From: Halorussus gelatinilyticus
Lineage (GTDB): Archaea; Halobacteriota; Halobacteria; Halobacteriales; Haladaptataceae
Length of the DNA: 64,000 nt
Assembly: GCF_023238445.1 (NCBI RefSeq)
Contig: NZ_CP096658.1
Span: 248,001 to 312,000, forward strand
Reading direction: 5' to 3'
The position numbers and the translations under genes were made by a program. Under the pieces are notes generated by a model that was given only the letters and a program-made list of their open reading frames with translations, made no database searches and was not told the origin of the DNA. Of the stretch, positions 34,181-42,740 are shown piece after piece (the stretch's first letter is position 1; each line of letters starts with the position of its first letter).

Positions 34181-35521
34181 ATGACAGCCGTCGGTATCGA
34201 CGCCATCGAAATCTGGACGGGGAAGCTCAAACTCGACCTCGCGGAGACGTTCGCGCCCGAGAAGGGCGAGGACCCCGAGAAGTACACCAAAGGACTCGGC
34301 CTGCACGCCAGTTCGTTCCCGGACGCACACGAGGACATCGTGACGATGGGCGCGAACGCCGCCAAACGCCTGATGGAGCGGAAGGGTCTCGAACCCGAGG
34401 ACATCGGTCGCATCGACGTGGCGACCGAGAGCGCGTTCGACAACTCCAAGCCCGTCTCGACGTACATCGCGGGCTGTCTCGAACAGGTCTACGACGGCGA
34501 CTTCCACCACGCCAACAAGGGCGAGCGCAAGTTCGCCTGCATCGCCGGGACCCAGAGTCTCGACGATGCCTACAACTGGATAAAGGCCGGACGGAATCGC
34601 GGCCGGGCCGCGCTCGTCGTCGCCACCGACACCGCGCTCTACGCCCGCGGCGACCCCGGCGAGGCGACGCAGGGCGCGGGCGCGGTCGCCATGCTCATCG
34701 ACGAGGACCCCAACCTCGTGGAACTCTCGACCGAACAGGGCTACGGGTCGGCCGACGAGACCGACTTCCTCAAGCCCAACCAGCAGTTCCCGAGCGTCGA
34801 CGGCAAGCGCTCGATGCAGGTGTATCTGGCCCGGATGCGCGAGGCGCTGGAGGACTTCGAGAGCGTCTCGGGCGACACCCACCCCGACGACTTCGCGTAC
34901 ATCCCGTTCCACACGCCGTTCCCCGGCATGGTCCGGAAGGCGGGGCTGCTGGGCTACCGGCACATGATTCGGGACACGCCCGTCGAGGAGGAACTCGCCG
35001 AGGAGATCGGCTTCCAGCCCCGCGAGGAGAACTTCGAGGACCGCGAGAGCTACGAGGAGGCCATCCGCGACCACATGGACGACCTGAGTTCGACCGAGGC
35101 GTACCGCGACTGGTACGCCGCCACTGTCGAACCGACCCTCTCCATCTCGCGGGAGGTCGGCAACTGGTACACCGGGTCGGTCCACATCGCCCGCGCCAGC
35201 GCGCTCAAGACCGCCGCCGAGGAGGGCATCGACCTCACCGGCCAGAAACTACTGGTCGGCTCGTACGGCTCGGGCGCGCAGGCCGAAATCCACGCCGAGA
35301 CGGTCGCCGACGAGTGGGAAGACGAAATCGAGGCGCTCAACATCGACGACCAGAACGACGCTCGTTACGACCTCGACTTCGAGGAGTACGAGAAGGTCCA
35401 CGACCGGCACAACCACGACAAGACCATCGAGATGGAGGACTTCACGGTGCCGGACGGCGAGTTCGTCTTCACGGGTCGCGGTCGGATGAACGAGCGACTC
35501 TACGACTACGTGGACAACTAA
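34181..35521 (+). CDS. hmgB: Hydroxymethylglutaryl-CoA synthase
   Basis: Condenses acetyl-CoA and acetoacetyl-CoA to HMG-CoA in the mevalonate pathway, the source of archaeal isoprenoid lipids. 446 residues. Catalytic Cys120 sits in ERKFACIAGTQSLDDA, the Glu in VATESAFDNSKP, and the His in AYIPFHTPFPGM. SYGSGAQAEIH near the C terminus is also typical. Family length matches (about 445 in haloarchaea). It stands alone; acetoacetyl-CoA thiolase and HMG-CoA reductase are not in the window. Confidence 0.95.
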   Translation: MTAVGIDAIEIWTGKLKLDLAETFAPEKGEDPEKYTKGLGLHASSFPDAHEDIVTMGANAAKRLMERKGLEPEDIGRIDVATESAFDNSKPVSTYIAGCLEQVYDGDFHHANKGERKFACIAGTQSLDDAYNWIKAGRNRGRAALVVATDTALYARGDPGEATQGAGAVAMLIDEDPNLVELSTEQGYGSADETDFLKPNQQFPSVDGKRSMQVYLARMREALEDFESVSGDTHPDDFAYIPFHTPFPGMVRKAGLLGYRHMIRDTPVEEELAEEIGFQPREENFEDRESYEEAIRDHMDDLSSTEAYRDWYAATVEPTLSISREVGNWYTGSVHIARASALKTAAEEGIDLTGQKLLVGSYGSGAQAEIHAETVADEWEDEIEALNIDDQNDARYDLDFEEYEKVHDRHNHDKTIEMEDFTVPDGEFVFTGRGRMNERLYDYVDN

Positions 35522-35621
35522 TCCGGGCGACCGACGCGGTACGTTTCTGCGGTATCGCTGTTCCTTCTCTCGGTTCTGCTGTCGGTCGGTGAGAGTGACG
35601 GGAACTTTCTGGAGTCGGCAC

Positions 35622-35760
35622 TGCATAGCACCGCCCCGCACGGACCTCACACCTCCCCAGCCTCTTCCCTCACTTCGTTCGGTCGTCCCTCGCACGGCGA
35701 AGGCGCGACGCCTGTGGGCGTCGCGCCGGCGCGCGCCGACCACGGAGGGACGCGAAACTT
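35622..35760 (-). repeat. Haloarchaeal intergenic repeat element, copy 1
   Basis: This stretch fills most of the 302-bp gap after HMG-CoA synthase. Read on the minus strand it has GGCGTCGCGCC-type hairpin arms, then CTGGGGAGGTGTGAGG, GGGGCGGTGC and GCAGTGCCGACTCC. The hairpin GGCGCGACGCC-TGTG-GGCGTCGCGCC (35702-35727) is a perfect 11-bp stem with a 4-nt loop. A second, less perfect copy lies at 41.6-41.7 kb. Non-coding; resembles REP-like or MITE-like elements I associate with haloarchaeal genomes. Confidence 0.5.
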
Positions 35761-35823
35761 CGGGCGGGGACGAGTCCGCCGCGGTCCGAGCCCTTATCAA
35801 CGACGCCGCCCGACTGTGGTGGT

Positions 35824-36891
35824 ATGAGTGACGCTGGCACGGAGGGCGCGAGCGACCCGACCTCGGGGGCGACGCCGACCGAACCGCCCGAGAGCGCGGC
35901 GGTCGAGGAGAGCGACGCGGACGCCGAGGCCGCCGCGCCCGCCCCGGACGTCGAGTCGAGCGAGGCCAGCGACGCCTTCGAGGCGCTGGGAAACGAGGTC
36001 CGGATGGCGGTCCTCCGGGCACTCGCGGGCGGCGAGACCGAGGGCGACGCCGGCGAAGGCGCGTCGGACCCGCCCGAGAACGGGACGATGACCTTCTCGG
36101 AGTTGTTCGAGGTCAGTCCCGCCGACACGACCGCGGGGTTCGCCTACCACCTCCGGCAGTTGACCGACCGGTTCGTCCGGCGGACCGGCGAGGACGACGA
36201 CCGCTACGCGCTGACCTACGCCGGGTCGCAGGTCGCCCGCGCCATCGCCGCCGGCACCTACACCGACCGTGTGTCGTTCGGTCCCGTGCCGACGGGCGAC
36301 GCCTGCCCGCTCTGCGCGTCGGGGGACCTCGCGGCGGTCTGCGAGGCCAACACCGTCACGGTGGCCTGCGACGACTGCGGGCGCGGCGTCCTCACGCTCC
36401 CGTTCCCGCCGGGCGCGCGCCGTAACCGCGACCCCGAGCGCCTGCTGTCGGCGTTCGACCGCCACCACCGCCACCGACTCTCGGTGATGTCCGACGGCGT
36501 GTGCCCGGAGTGCGCCGCGACGATGGACGCCGCGCTCGCGTCCCCGCCTGACGCCGTGACCGAGCGCCTGCCGGACAGCGACGCCGAGCGCGCGCAGGTC
36601 CGCCTCGACTGCGCCCAGTGCGGATGCCGACTCCACGCCCCGGTCACGCTCGCGGTCCTCGAACACCCCGCGGTGGTCGCGTTCTTCCACGACCACAGCC
36701 TGAACGTCCGGGACCGGCCCATCTGGAACGTCGGCGACGAGTGGACCGAGACGGTCGTCTCGGACGACCCGTGGTGCGTCCGGGTCGGCGTCGAACTGGA
36801 CGACGAGCAACTGGACGTGTTCGTCGACGGGGACTGCTCTGTGGCCGGGACGCGACGACGCGACGCGGCCGAGAGTCGGCAGGCGTCGTAG
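35824..36891 (+). CDS. ArsR-type HTH regulator with C-terminal zinc ribbons
   Basis: A 355-residue regulator. A low-complexity acidic N terminus (about 1-50) is followed by a winged helix (FEALGNEVRMAVLRALAGGE; TFSELFEVSP; FAYHLRQLTDRFV; YALTYAGSQVARAI). Then two zinc-ribbon modules: CPLCASGDLAAVC ... CDDCG, and CPECAATMDA ... CAQCGC. The C terminus (WNVGDEWTETVVSDDPW) forms a beta domain. This combination corresponds to the haloarchaeal DUF7347/DUF7351-type regulators (assignment approximate). Target genes unknown. Confidence 0.8.
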   Translation: MSDAGTEGASDPTSGATPTEPPESAAVEESDADAEAAAPAPDVESSEASDAFEALGNEVRMAVLRALAGGETEGDAGEGASDPPENGTMTFSELFEVSPADTTAGFAYHLRQLTDRFVRRTGEDDDRYALTYAGSQVARAIAAGTYTDRVSFGPVPTGDACPLCASGDLAAVCEANTVTVACDDCGRGVLTLPFPPGARRNRDPERLLSAFDRHHRHRLSVMSDGVCPECAATMDAALASPPDAVTERLPDSDAERAQVRLDCAQCGCRLHAPVTLAVLEHPAVVAFFHDHSLNVRDRPIWNVGDEWTETVVSDDPWCVRVGVELDDEQLDVFVDGDCSVAGTRRRDAAESRQAS

Positions 36892-37179
36892 TCCGGCAGC
36901 GCGTGCCGCGGTCGTTCACGCCCGTCCGTCGCGCCGATTCGTCCGATATCCGGCATGTGGTGCGTTTTGACGCCGCTACGAGAGTCGAGCGGCGCGTCGG
37001 ACACGTCCCGGATAAACCAATAGGGGCGATATCAAATTGGCGGAAGTCGGCGGTGACAGGGCGTTCGTCTCAGCCGAATCGACGGGTCCGCGTGGGCCGA
37101 AGCGGCCCGGACGAGTCGGTATTCGGCCGATTTCGGCTTCCGACTGCGACTCGGCGTCTCGTTCGGGAGGCCGCGACGG

Positions 37180-37470
37180 CTACTCGCTCTGCTTCTGGAG
37201 TTGATGCACGAGATTGAGATGGAGGAGGTGGAGGTGCATCCCGATGCCGAACAGCAACAGCCCCATCCCCACGAAGATGAGCGGGAGCAGTATCGCGTCG
37301 ACGGCCGCGGCGACGCTGTCGAGGTTCGCGGGGAGTACCGCGACGAGCGCCAGCAGGAACGCGCCCACGATTACGCCGAGGCCGGCTTTGACGAACCGCG
37401 AGTATCGCCCCACTCGCCGGATTCGCTCCTCGATGTCCGCTTGACTCAGCGGTGACTGCTCGTCAGCCAT
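37180..37470 (-). CDS. Small membrane protein, function unknown
   Basis: A 96-residue protein with a polar helix (DIEERIRRVGRYSRFVKAG) followed by two membrane helices (about residues 29-48 and 57-79), ending in a His/Leu-rich amphipathic tail LHLLHLNLVHQLQKQSE. No family recognised. It lies 147 bp from the psmA stop, on the same strand and downstream of it. Confidence 0.65.
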   Translation of the reverse strand: MADEQSPLSQADIEERIRRVGRYSRFVKAGLGVIVGAFLLALVAVLPANLDSVAAAVDAILLPLIFVGMGLLLFGIGMHLHLLHLNLVHQLQKQSE

Positions 37471-37617
37471 CCCTCGGACGCTCCGGTGGTGCGTTCGCCG
37501 CGGTCGTCGCTCTGCTCGGGGCCACTCTCGACATTTCGGGGCAAGTACAGGAGGACGACAGTAGAAGCTTGTTGCCGCGTCTGCACGGACGCCTCGGGCG
37601 GGACGCTCCGGAGTCGG

Positions 37618-38379
37618 TCAGGACGCCTGCGGATTACCGTTCTCGTCCAGCAGGTCGAGCGAATCGAGCGCAGTCCGGCGCTCGTCGGCCGAGAGGCCGC
37701 GATAGCCCGCGTCGCCCGTCACCGTCGCCACCGCCACGTCCGCCGGGGAGAACGACCGGTCGTCGGGCGCGGCGAGGGCTTCGAGCGCGAGGTCCACGCC
37801 CGCGTCGAGGTCCCCGTCGGAGCGATACTCGGCTTCGAGGAACTCCCGAATCTCCGCGCTGTCGCGTCCGACCGCCGCGGCGTCCCACGCCGAGGGCGTC
37901 CCGGATGGGTCGGTCTCGTAGAGCGTTGGCCGGGGGTCGCCCGACGCGTCCTCGGTCACGCCGCCGACGAGCAGGGCGGTCCCGAACGGTCGCGCGCCGC
38001 CCGACTGGGTGTACTCCTGCACGTGGTCGGCGACGGCCTTCGCGAGCGGTTCGACGCCCATCGGCTCGTCGTAGCTCAGCCGGTCGCGCTGGGCGGTCCG
38101 GCGCGCGAACTCCACGAGCTGCCGGGCGTCGGCCGCGTTGCCCGCCGAGGCGACCCCGAGGTGGTCGGCGACCTGATGCAACTTCTCGACGCTCTCGGGG
38201 TCCATCAGCGACGAGCGCACTCGGCGACGGGCCGCGAGGACGACGCCGTCGGCGGTCGTGACGCCGACGCTCGCGCTCCCGCGCTCGACCGCCTCGCGGG
38301 CGTACTCGACCTGATACAGTCGCCCGTCGGGCGAGAAGATGCTGGTGCCGCGGTCGTACGCCTGCTGGTCGCCCTGCAT
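37618..38379 (-). CDS. psmA: 20S proteasome alpha subunit (divergent paralogue)
   Basis: A 253-residue alpha-type subunit. The N-terminal gate region AYDRGTSIFSPDGRLYQVEYAREAVE is canonical, as is RPFGTALLVGG and LYETDPSGTP. Other parts depart from the usual haloarchaeal alpha, e.g. VVLAARRRVRSSLMDPESVEK in place of the usual LAADKRxxSPLM pattern. This suggests a second, specialised alpha subunit. It begins 1 nt inside the psmB stop (TGATG), so the two are translationally coupled. It is catalytically inactive and forms the outer ring. Confidence 0.93.
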   Translation of the reverse strand: MQGDQQAYDRGTSIFSPDGRLYQVEYAREAVERGSASVGVTTADGVVLAARRRVRSSLMDPESVEKLHQVADHLGVASAGNAADARQLVEFARRTAQRDRLSYDEPMGVEPLAKAVADHVQEYTQSGGARPFGTALLVGGVTEDASGDPRPTLYETDPSGTPSAWDAAAVGRDSAEIREFLEAEYRSDGDLDAGVDLALEALAAPDDRSFSPADVAVATVTGDAGYRGLSADERRTALDSLDLLDENGNPQAS

Positions 38380-39119
38380 CAGGCCACCTCCTCGCCGCCG
38401 GCCGCGCCGTCGTCGGCGTCAGCGTCCGTGACGTGCGGTTCGGCGTCGTAGAGGTCGGCCGGGTCGTCGTAGGCGTCGATGGCCACGCCTTCAGCAGTGA
38501 TTTCTGCGACGGTGACGCCGTTCCCGCTGGCGGTGTCGCGCTCGATGGCGCTCTCGACCGCGCGGGCCGCGGCGGCGGTCGCTTCTTCCGTCGAGAGGTC
38601 GGGCCGGAACTCGCGTTCGAGGACGCCGAGCGCGAACTGGGTGCCGCTCCCCTTCGCGGCGTAGGGGGCGTCCATCACCGCACCGCCGCCGTCGAGATCG
38701 TAGACCTGCGGGCCGTCGCCGTCCACGCCGCCCAGAATCGGCCGGACCATCCGGTAGGGTCCGTTCCGGAGCAGGTTCCCCGCGTAGGTGGCGAACGCGG
38801 CGACGCTCGGCGGGTCGCCCCGGCGAATCTCGTACTGGTCGGCCCGCGAGCGGAGTCGGCGGGTGTAGTCCTGCAGACTGCCGACCGCGCCCGAGAGCGC
38901 GACCGCGGCGGTCGGGTGGACCGCCTCGACCTTCTGGGTGTCCTTGCTCGTGACGAACCGGCCGCCTGCGCTCGCGCGCCGGTCGGCCATCACGACCACG
39001 GCGTCGCTCGCGGTGACGGCCACGGTCGTCGTGCCCGTCTTGGTGAGTTCGGGGTCGGCGTCGGGTGCCGACCGACCGTTCGATGCGCCGTATTCGGGCC
39101 GGGGAGTCTGGTCTGGCAT
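38379..39119 (-). CDS. psmB: 20S proteasome beta subunit (divergent paralogue)
   Basis: A 246-residue beta subunit with a 29-residue propeptide removed between Gly29 and Thr30 (TKTG|TTTVAV). Catalytic partners are present: Asp in MADRRASAGG, Lys in TSKDTQKVEAVHPT, GSGTQFALGVLE and Asp in ERDTASGNG. It should therefore be an active threonine protease. An acidic C-terminal extension (about 25 residues, rich in Asp, Glu, Ala) is unusual. ATG at 39119 is preferred over an in-frame codon 24 nt upstream because of the palindromic promoter at 39156. First gene of the psmB-psmA operon. Confidence 0.93.
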   Translation of the reverse strand: MPDQTPRPEYGASNGRSAPDADPELTKTGTTTVAVTASDAVVVMADRRASAGGRFVTSKDTQKVEAVHPTAAVALSGAVGSLQDYTRRLRSRADQYEIRRGDPPSVAAFATYAGNLLRNGPYRMVRPILGGVDGDGPQVYDLDGGGAVMDAPYAAKGSGTQFALGVLEREFRPDLSTEEATAAAARAVESAIERDTASGNGVTVAEITAEGVAIDAYDDPADLYDAEPHVTDADADDGAAGGEEVA

Positions 39120-39155
39120 CGAAAACGGATAGGGGCCGGTCACCGAAAAGTATTA

Positions 39156-39173
39156 GCTAAAATATATTTTAGC
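39156..39173. promoter_or_regulatory. 18-bp perfect palindrome in the psmB-psmA promoter
   Basis: GCTAAAATATATTTTAGC is a perfect palindrome whose centre is a TATA box for the minus-strand psmB start 37 nt away. A further TTAGC half-site overlaps its left edge (39153-39157). It probably combines core promoter and operator. Confidence 0.6.
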
Positions 39174-39264
39174 CGGGCGGGTGGAGGGAAGGTCGGACGC
39201 GCGTCGGACCGAACTGCGCTGCTCGGAACTCGCTCAAGGAAACTTACTCAGGGGGAGAACTCGC

Positions 39265-39978
39265 TCAGGGGAAGGCGCGCAGGGCCTGCAATACCTCGTC
39301 TATCGGGTCGTCCGTGATGGCGAGCGAGAAGCCGTCGAGGCGGGCCATCTTCGGCGCGTGGTCCCAGAGCGCGTCGGGGTCGAGACCGTGGAGCACCACC
39401 GCGTTCGGCGTCGGGTTGACGACGCGCATGGCGACGAGGGGCGACTCGCCGCGGGTGACGTTGGTGAACATCAGCGCGCGACTGGTGCTCTGGCCGTAGA
39501 GTCGGTAGAACTCCTCGCTGGAGAGGCGGGTGATGGCCTCGATGCTGTCGATGACGGTGTGACCGGTGACGTGGCGCTGGTCGCCCTCGGCGAGTTCGGT
39601 CGCGCCCACCGCGTCGTAGAACCGGTCGAGCGAGACCTGCGTGGGGTACTCCCGCAGGTCGTTCACGATGTCGCTCTCGAACCCCGCGGAGACGACGCGG
39701 GCGTACTGGCGGATGCGGTCGCCGCCGCGGCGCTCGTCGATGTCCAACAGCGCGTTGACGAGTCGGGAGACGACGCCGATGCCGGGGCTCTCGCGGCGGC
39801 CGCTCTCGTAGTCGCTGACGACCGACGACGACACGTCGAGGTGGTCCGCGAGGTCGGTCTGGGAGACCCCGAAGTCGGTGCGCCACTTCCGGAGCGTCGC
39901 GCCGGGGTCGTCGCTGAGGGTTATCTCGCCCGCGATTCGCTCGGCGAGGTCCCCGCGGGGGTCGGTGTCTTCGGTCAT
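39265..39978 (-). CDS. XRE-type HTH transcriptional regulator
   Basis: A 237-residue protein. Residues about 25-85 form a lambda-repressor-like HTH (ATLRKWRTDFGVSQTDLADH, VSSSVVSDYESGRRESPG, RLVNALLDIDERRGGD). The long C-terminal part (STSRALMFTNVTRGESPLV, VVNPTPNAVVLHGLDP) is conserved in a haloarchaeal family and may sense a ligand. ATG at 39978 sits directly before TEDTDPRGDLAER; the preceding frame is shadow-like. It is convergent-side neighbour of psmB promoter; a regulatory link is speculative. Confidence 0.85.
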   Translation of the reverse strand: MTEDTDPRGDLAERIAGEITLSDDPGATLRKWRTDFGVSQTDLADHLDVSSSVVSDYESGRRESPGIGVVSRLVNALLDIDERRGGDRIRQYARVVSAGFESDIVNDLREYPTQVSLDRFYDAVGATELAEGDQRHVTGHTVIDSIEAITRLSSEEFYRLYGQSTSRALMFTNVTRGESPLVAMRVVNPTPNAVVLHGLDPDALWDHAPKMARLDGFSLAITDDPIDEVLQALRAFP

Positions 39979-40127
39979 GGTCCCCCGTGCGCGAGTCGGT
40001 CGGAAAAGCGTATCGAAATCGGGGTTCGACGTTCGCCGAACCTGTCGGAACCCGGACACCGAGTCTCGCCGGACCGTCGTCCTGTCGGTCCCAGAGGTTT
40101 TTACAGCGCGAAAGCTATCGACAACCA

Positions 40128-40631
40128 ATGGGAAGTGACGAAAGCGGGGTCGCTCGTGCGGGGACGACGTTCGCCGGGGTCGCGGCGGTCATCTCGCTCG
40201 CTTGGGCGACCGGAACGTACGCGGAGCGCGCTCGACCGGGGTCGCTCGCACTCTACGGTCAGGTGGTCGCGTTCTCACTCGTCATCAGCGGACCGGTCGG
40301 CGGCGGCGTCTGGAAACTCGTCGTCGAGCGATCCGACCGCTGGTCGCTCCCGCACAGGGGTGCGGTCGCCGGCGGACTCACGATGTGGCTCACCGTCGCG
40401 GTGGTAGTCCCGCTCGTCGTCATCTCGAACAATCTACAGGGGGCGTTCACCACCGGGAGCGCCGCGTTCGAAGCGGGCGCGCTGTTCGTCGTGGGCGCGA
40501 TTCTCGGCGCGGGACTCGTCGGCGTCTTCACCATCCCGGTCGGGGTCGTCGTCGGGTATCTGCTCGGACGCCGACAGTCGGGCACGTTGAACTCGCTCCC
40601 GTTGGTGTCGCGATTCGCGTGGCCGAACTGA
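40128..40631 (+). CDS. Integral membrane protein, function unknown
   Basis: A 167-residue protein with four predicted membrane helices (about 13-29, 43-62, 76-97 and 118-148) rich in Gly and Val. ATG at 40128 begins MGSDESGVARAGTTFAGV. It is divergent from the HTH regulator, 149 bp away, so the regulator may control it (inference). No motif recognised. Confidence 0.65.
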   Translation: MGSDESGVARAGTTFAGVAAVISLAWATGTYAERARPGSLALYGQVVAFSLVISGPVGGGVWKLVVERSDRWSLPHRGAVAGGLTMWLTVAVVVPLVVISNNLQGAFTTGSAAFEAGALFVVGAILGAGLVGVFTIPVGVVVGYLLGRRQSGTLNSLPLVSRFAWPN

Positions 40632-40830
40632 ACGTCGCTTGGTCGCCCTACGAAATAGAGCCGTGAGGCTGAACGAACGATAACGACGAACTGGTGGGGT
40701 GAACGGAACGGCGACGGTCGGACCGGCCGACGGACCCGACAGCGACGAGCGGCGGACCGGGCGACGAGCAGACGGCAGCGGTCGAGCGAGGGCAAATCTT
40801 GATAACTCTTGGCACCACCTATACCAACAG

Positions 40831-41550
40831 ATGCCTTCGACGGTAGTCCACGTCGCGCTCGCGGGACTGGTGGGGACCGCACTGCTGGCCGACTACTTCG
40901 ACGGAAAGGCGGTGGCGGTCGTGATGGCGGCGGTGGTGCTGGTTGACTTCGACGTGTTCGTCGGCTTCTGGATAGAAGGCGCCCACCGCGCGGCGTTCCA
41001 CACGCTCCTCCTGCCGCTCCTTGGCGGGATTCTGCTGTGGGCGGACCTGCGGCGAGGCGACGATTCGCTCGTGCGCTCGCAGTGGGGTGCCCAGGGCGTC
41101 AGGGTCGGTTGGGTCACTCTCGTCGCGGTCACGTTCGCCGGCATCGGTCTCGACGCGTTCTTCAACGGTGTGAACCTGCTGTACCCGGTCCACGACCGGT
41201 TCTACACGTTCGACGGCAAGGTGTTCTACTCGACGAAGGAGGGCTTCGTCCAGACGCTCGTAAACGTGGATTTCGAGGCGCTGGTCGAGACGTTCGCGCC
41301 GGAGCAGTCGGGTGGCGCGAGCGAGGCGGGGTCCGGCGGTGCGTCGGCCGGGTCGAACGGCGGAAACTCGGAGTCGGTGCGGACGACCGAGAACACCCAC
41401 TACAGCACGGGAATCGACCCGAAGAAGGGTGCCGAGACCGGGAGCGTGGAACGACTGTTCCCCATCGCCTACACCGGCGAGCGCGCGCTCCTCGCGCTGA
41501 CGGGCTACTCGGTGGTCGGGCTTCGGGTCTGGATGGAGCGCCGGGAGTAG
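40831..41550 (+). CDS. DUF457/YdjM-type membrane-bound metal-dependent hydrolase-like protein
   Basis: A 239-residue membrane protein beginning MPSTVVHVALAGLVGTALLA, with the conserved PSxxxH near the N terminus, VLVDFDVFVGFW and AHRAAFHTLLLPLLGG. These His/Asp motifs are typical of the YdjM family (once annotated as membrane hydrolases). Between helices 5 and 6 it has a soluble loop of about 90 residues with a Gly/Ser/Ala low-complexity segment. Last helix near 225. A second family member lies at 49594. Biological role not established. Confidence 0.75.
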   Translation: MPSTVVHVALAGLVGTALLADYFDGKAVAVVMAAVVLVDFDVFVGFWIEGAHRAAFHTLLLPLLGGILLWADLRRGDDSLVRSQWGAQGVRVGWVTLVAVTFAGIGLDAFFNGVNLLYPVHDRFYTFDGKVFYSTKEGFVQTLVNVDFEALVETFAPEQSGGASEAGSGGASAGSNGGNSESVRTTENTHYSTGIDPKKGAETGSVERLFPIAYTGERALLALTGYSVVGLRVWMERRE

Positions 41551-41619
41551 AACGGGGCGACGAGAATTGGAACCGGATTCCGACGGGCGCGCATCTTCAC
41601 CGACTACCGGAAATGTGCA

Positions 41620-41835
41620 TTTTCGCCGACCACAGGACGCGCCGCGAACGCGTCCGCGCTCGCGGTTCTGCGCGGCCGCGTTCGTACGTGGGGAGGCACG
41701 GGGCGCGGTCGCGGTGCGGATGCGGTGCGGTAGACTCCTCTGTGTCGGCAACAGTGCGGTTCGCGGTCGTGATGCCGTGCAGTGCCGTTGCGGTCTGATG
41801 GGCGTCGGTGTCAGTTCGCGTTGCGGTGGCAGTCT
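41620..41835 (+). repeat. Haloarchaeal intergenic repeat element, copy 2
   Basis: Contains the hairpin GGACGCG-CCGCGAA-CGCGTCC, then CGTGGGGAGGCACGGGGCGC and GGTGCGGATGCGGTGCGG followed by TAGACTCC, in the same order as the element near 35.7 kb. Further GCGGT/GTGCGGT words follow to about 41830. It fills the 390-bp gap between the YdjM-like gene and the GNAT gene; no protein is encoded. Confidence 0.5.
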
Positions 41836-41939
41836 CACCGGAGTCGGCGATACCGAACCTTCGTCCTCGAACCACGAAATCAGGTCACCCTTCGCGCCGA
41901 CTCGCAATCGCTAACAGCCCCGTCCGCCAAGCCCGAACC

Positions 41940-42518
41940 GTGACCGAAACCATCGAACTCCGACCGTACGACCCCGACCGCGACCCCCGCGACCTCTGGG
42001 ACCTCAAGCGCGCCTTCGAGTTGGGACTCGGGTCGGGCACCGGTGACGACGACAAGCAGGACGTCTACGAGGGGAAACTGACCGACGAGTACGGCGAGCG
42101 CTACCTCGACTGGGTGTTCTGGTGTACGAAGCACGACCCGCGGTGCGTCACCGTCGCCGAAATCGTCGGCGACGAGCCAGACGCGGCAGAGTCCGGAGAT
42201 GACACGGGAGACGCTCGAGCGACGGCAGAAGCGTCCGACGGCCACAGTCTGGCGGGCTACGTCTTCGTCCTCCCGCAGCAGTTGGCGATGATTTGGGACG
42301 CCGCGGTCCTGAACGAGATTTACGTCCGGCCGGAGTATCGCGGTAGTGGCGTCGCGGACGACCTGATGGACGCCGCGGTGGCGCTGGCCGAGGACCAAGA
42401 CCTCCCGCTCGACCGCCTCGTACTGGACGTGGACCGCGAGAACGACCGCGCGCAGGCGTTCTACGACCGCCACGGCTTCGAACACTGGGGCGAGATGGTC
42501 GCTCGGAAGTTGGAGTAG
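41940..42518 (+). CDS. GNAT N-acetyltransferase
   Basis: A 192-residue acetyl-CoA-dependent acetyltransferase with GTG start. After ELRPYDPDRDPRDLWDLKRA come the core strand LAGYVFVLPQ, the acetyl-CoA motif NEIYVRPEYRGSGVADDLMDAAVALAEDQ (pyrophosphate-binding RGSGVA) and the closing RAQAFYDRHGFEHWGEMV. An acidic insertion of about 25 residues (around 78-103) sits between strands, as often in haloarchaea. Substrate unknown. Confidence 0.88.
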   Translation: MTETIELRPYDPDRDPRDLWDLKRAFELGLGSGTGDDDKQDVYEGKLTDEYGERYLDWVFWCTKHDPRCVTVAEIVGDEPDAAESGDDTGDARATAEASDGHSLAGYVFVLPQQLAMIWDAAVLNEIYVRPEYRGSGVADDLMDAAVALAEDQDLPLDRLVLDVDRENDRAQAFYDRHGFEHWGEMVARKLE

Positions 42519-42740
42519 ACGAATCCGCCTTCGGCACGACCGCAGGAATCGCGGTGGGGACTCGCGATGCGGAGCGCCGCGCCAGCGAGCGCAGTTCTGT
42601 CGATGCCGAGGCTCCTCGGGGAACCCAAACACGGCGTCGGATACCGGCCCAAACTCTCAATTCTCCCCGGCACGTATCGAGTTTCGAAACCGGGGGTTTC
42701 CGTCGCTAGCGACCCCGAAATCTGCTGGCGACACTCTACG

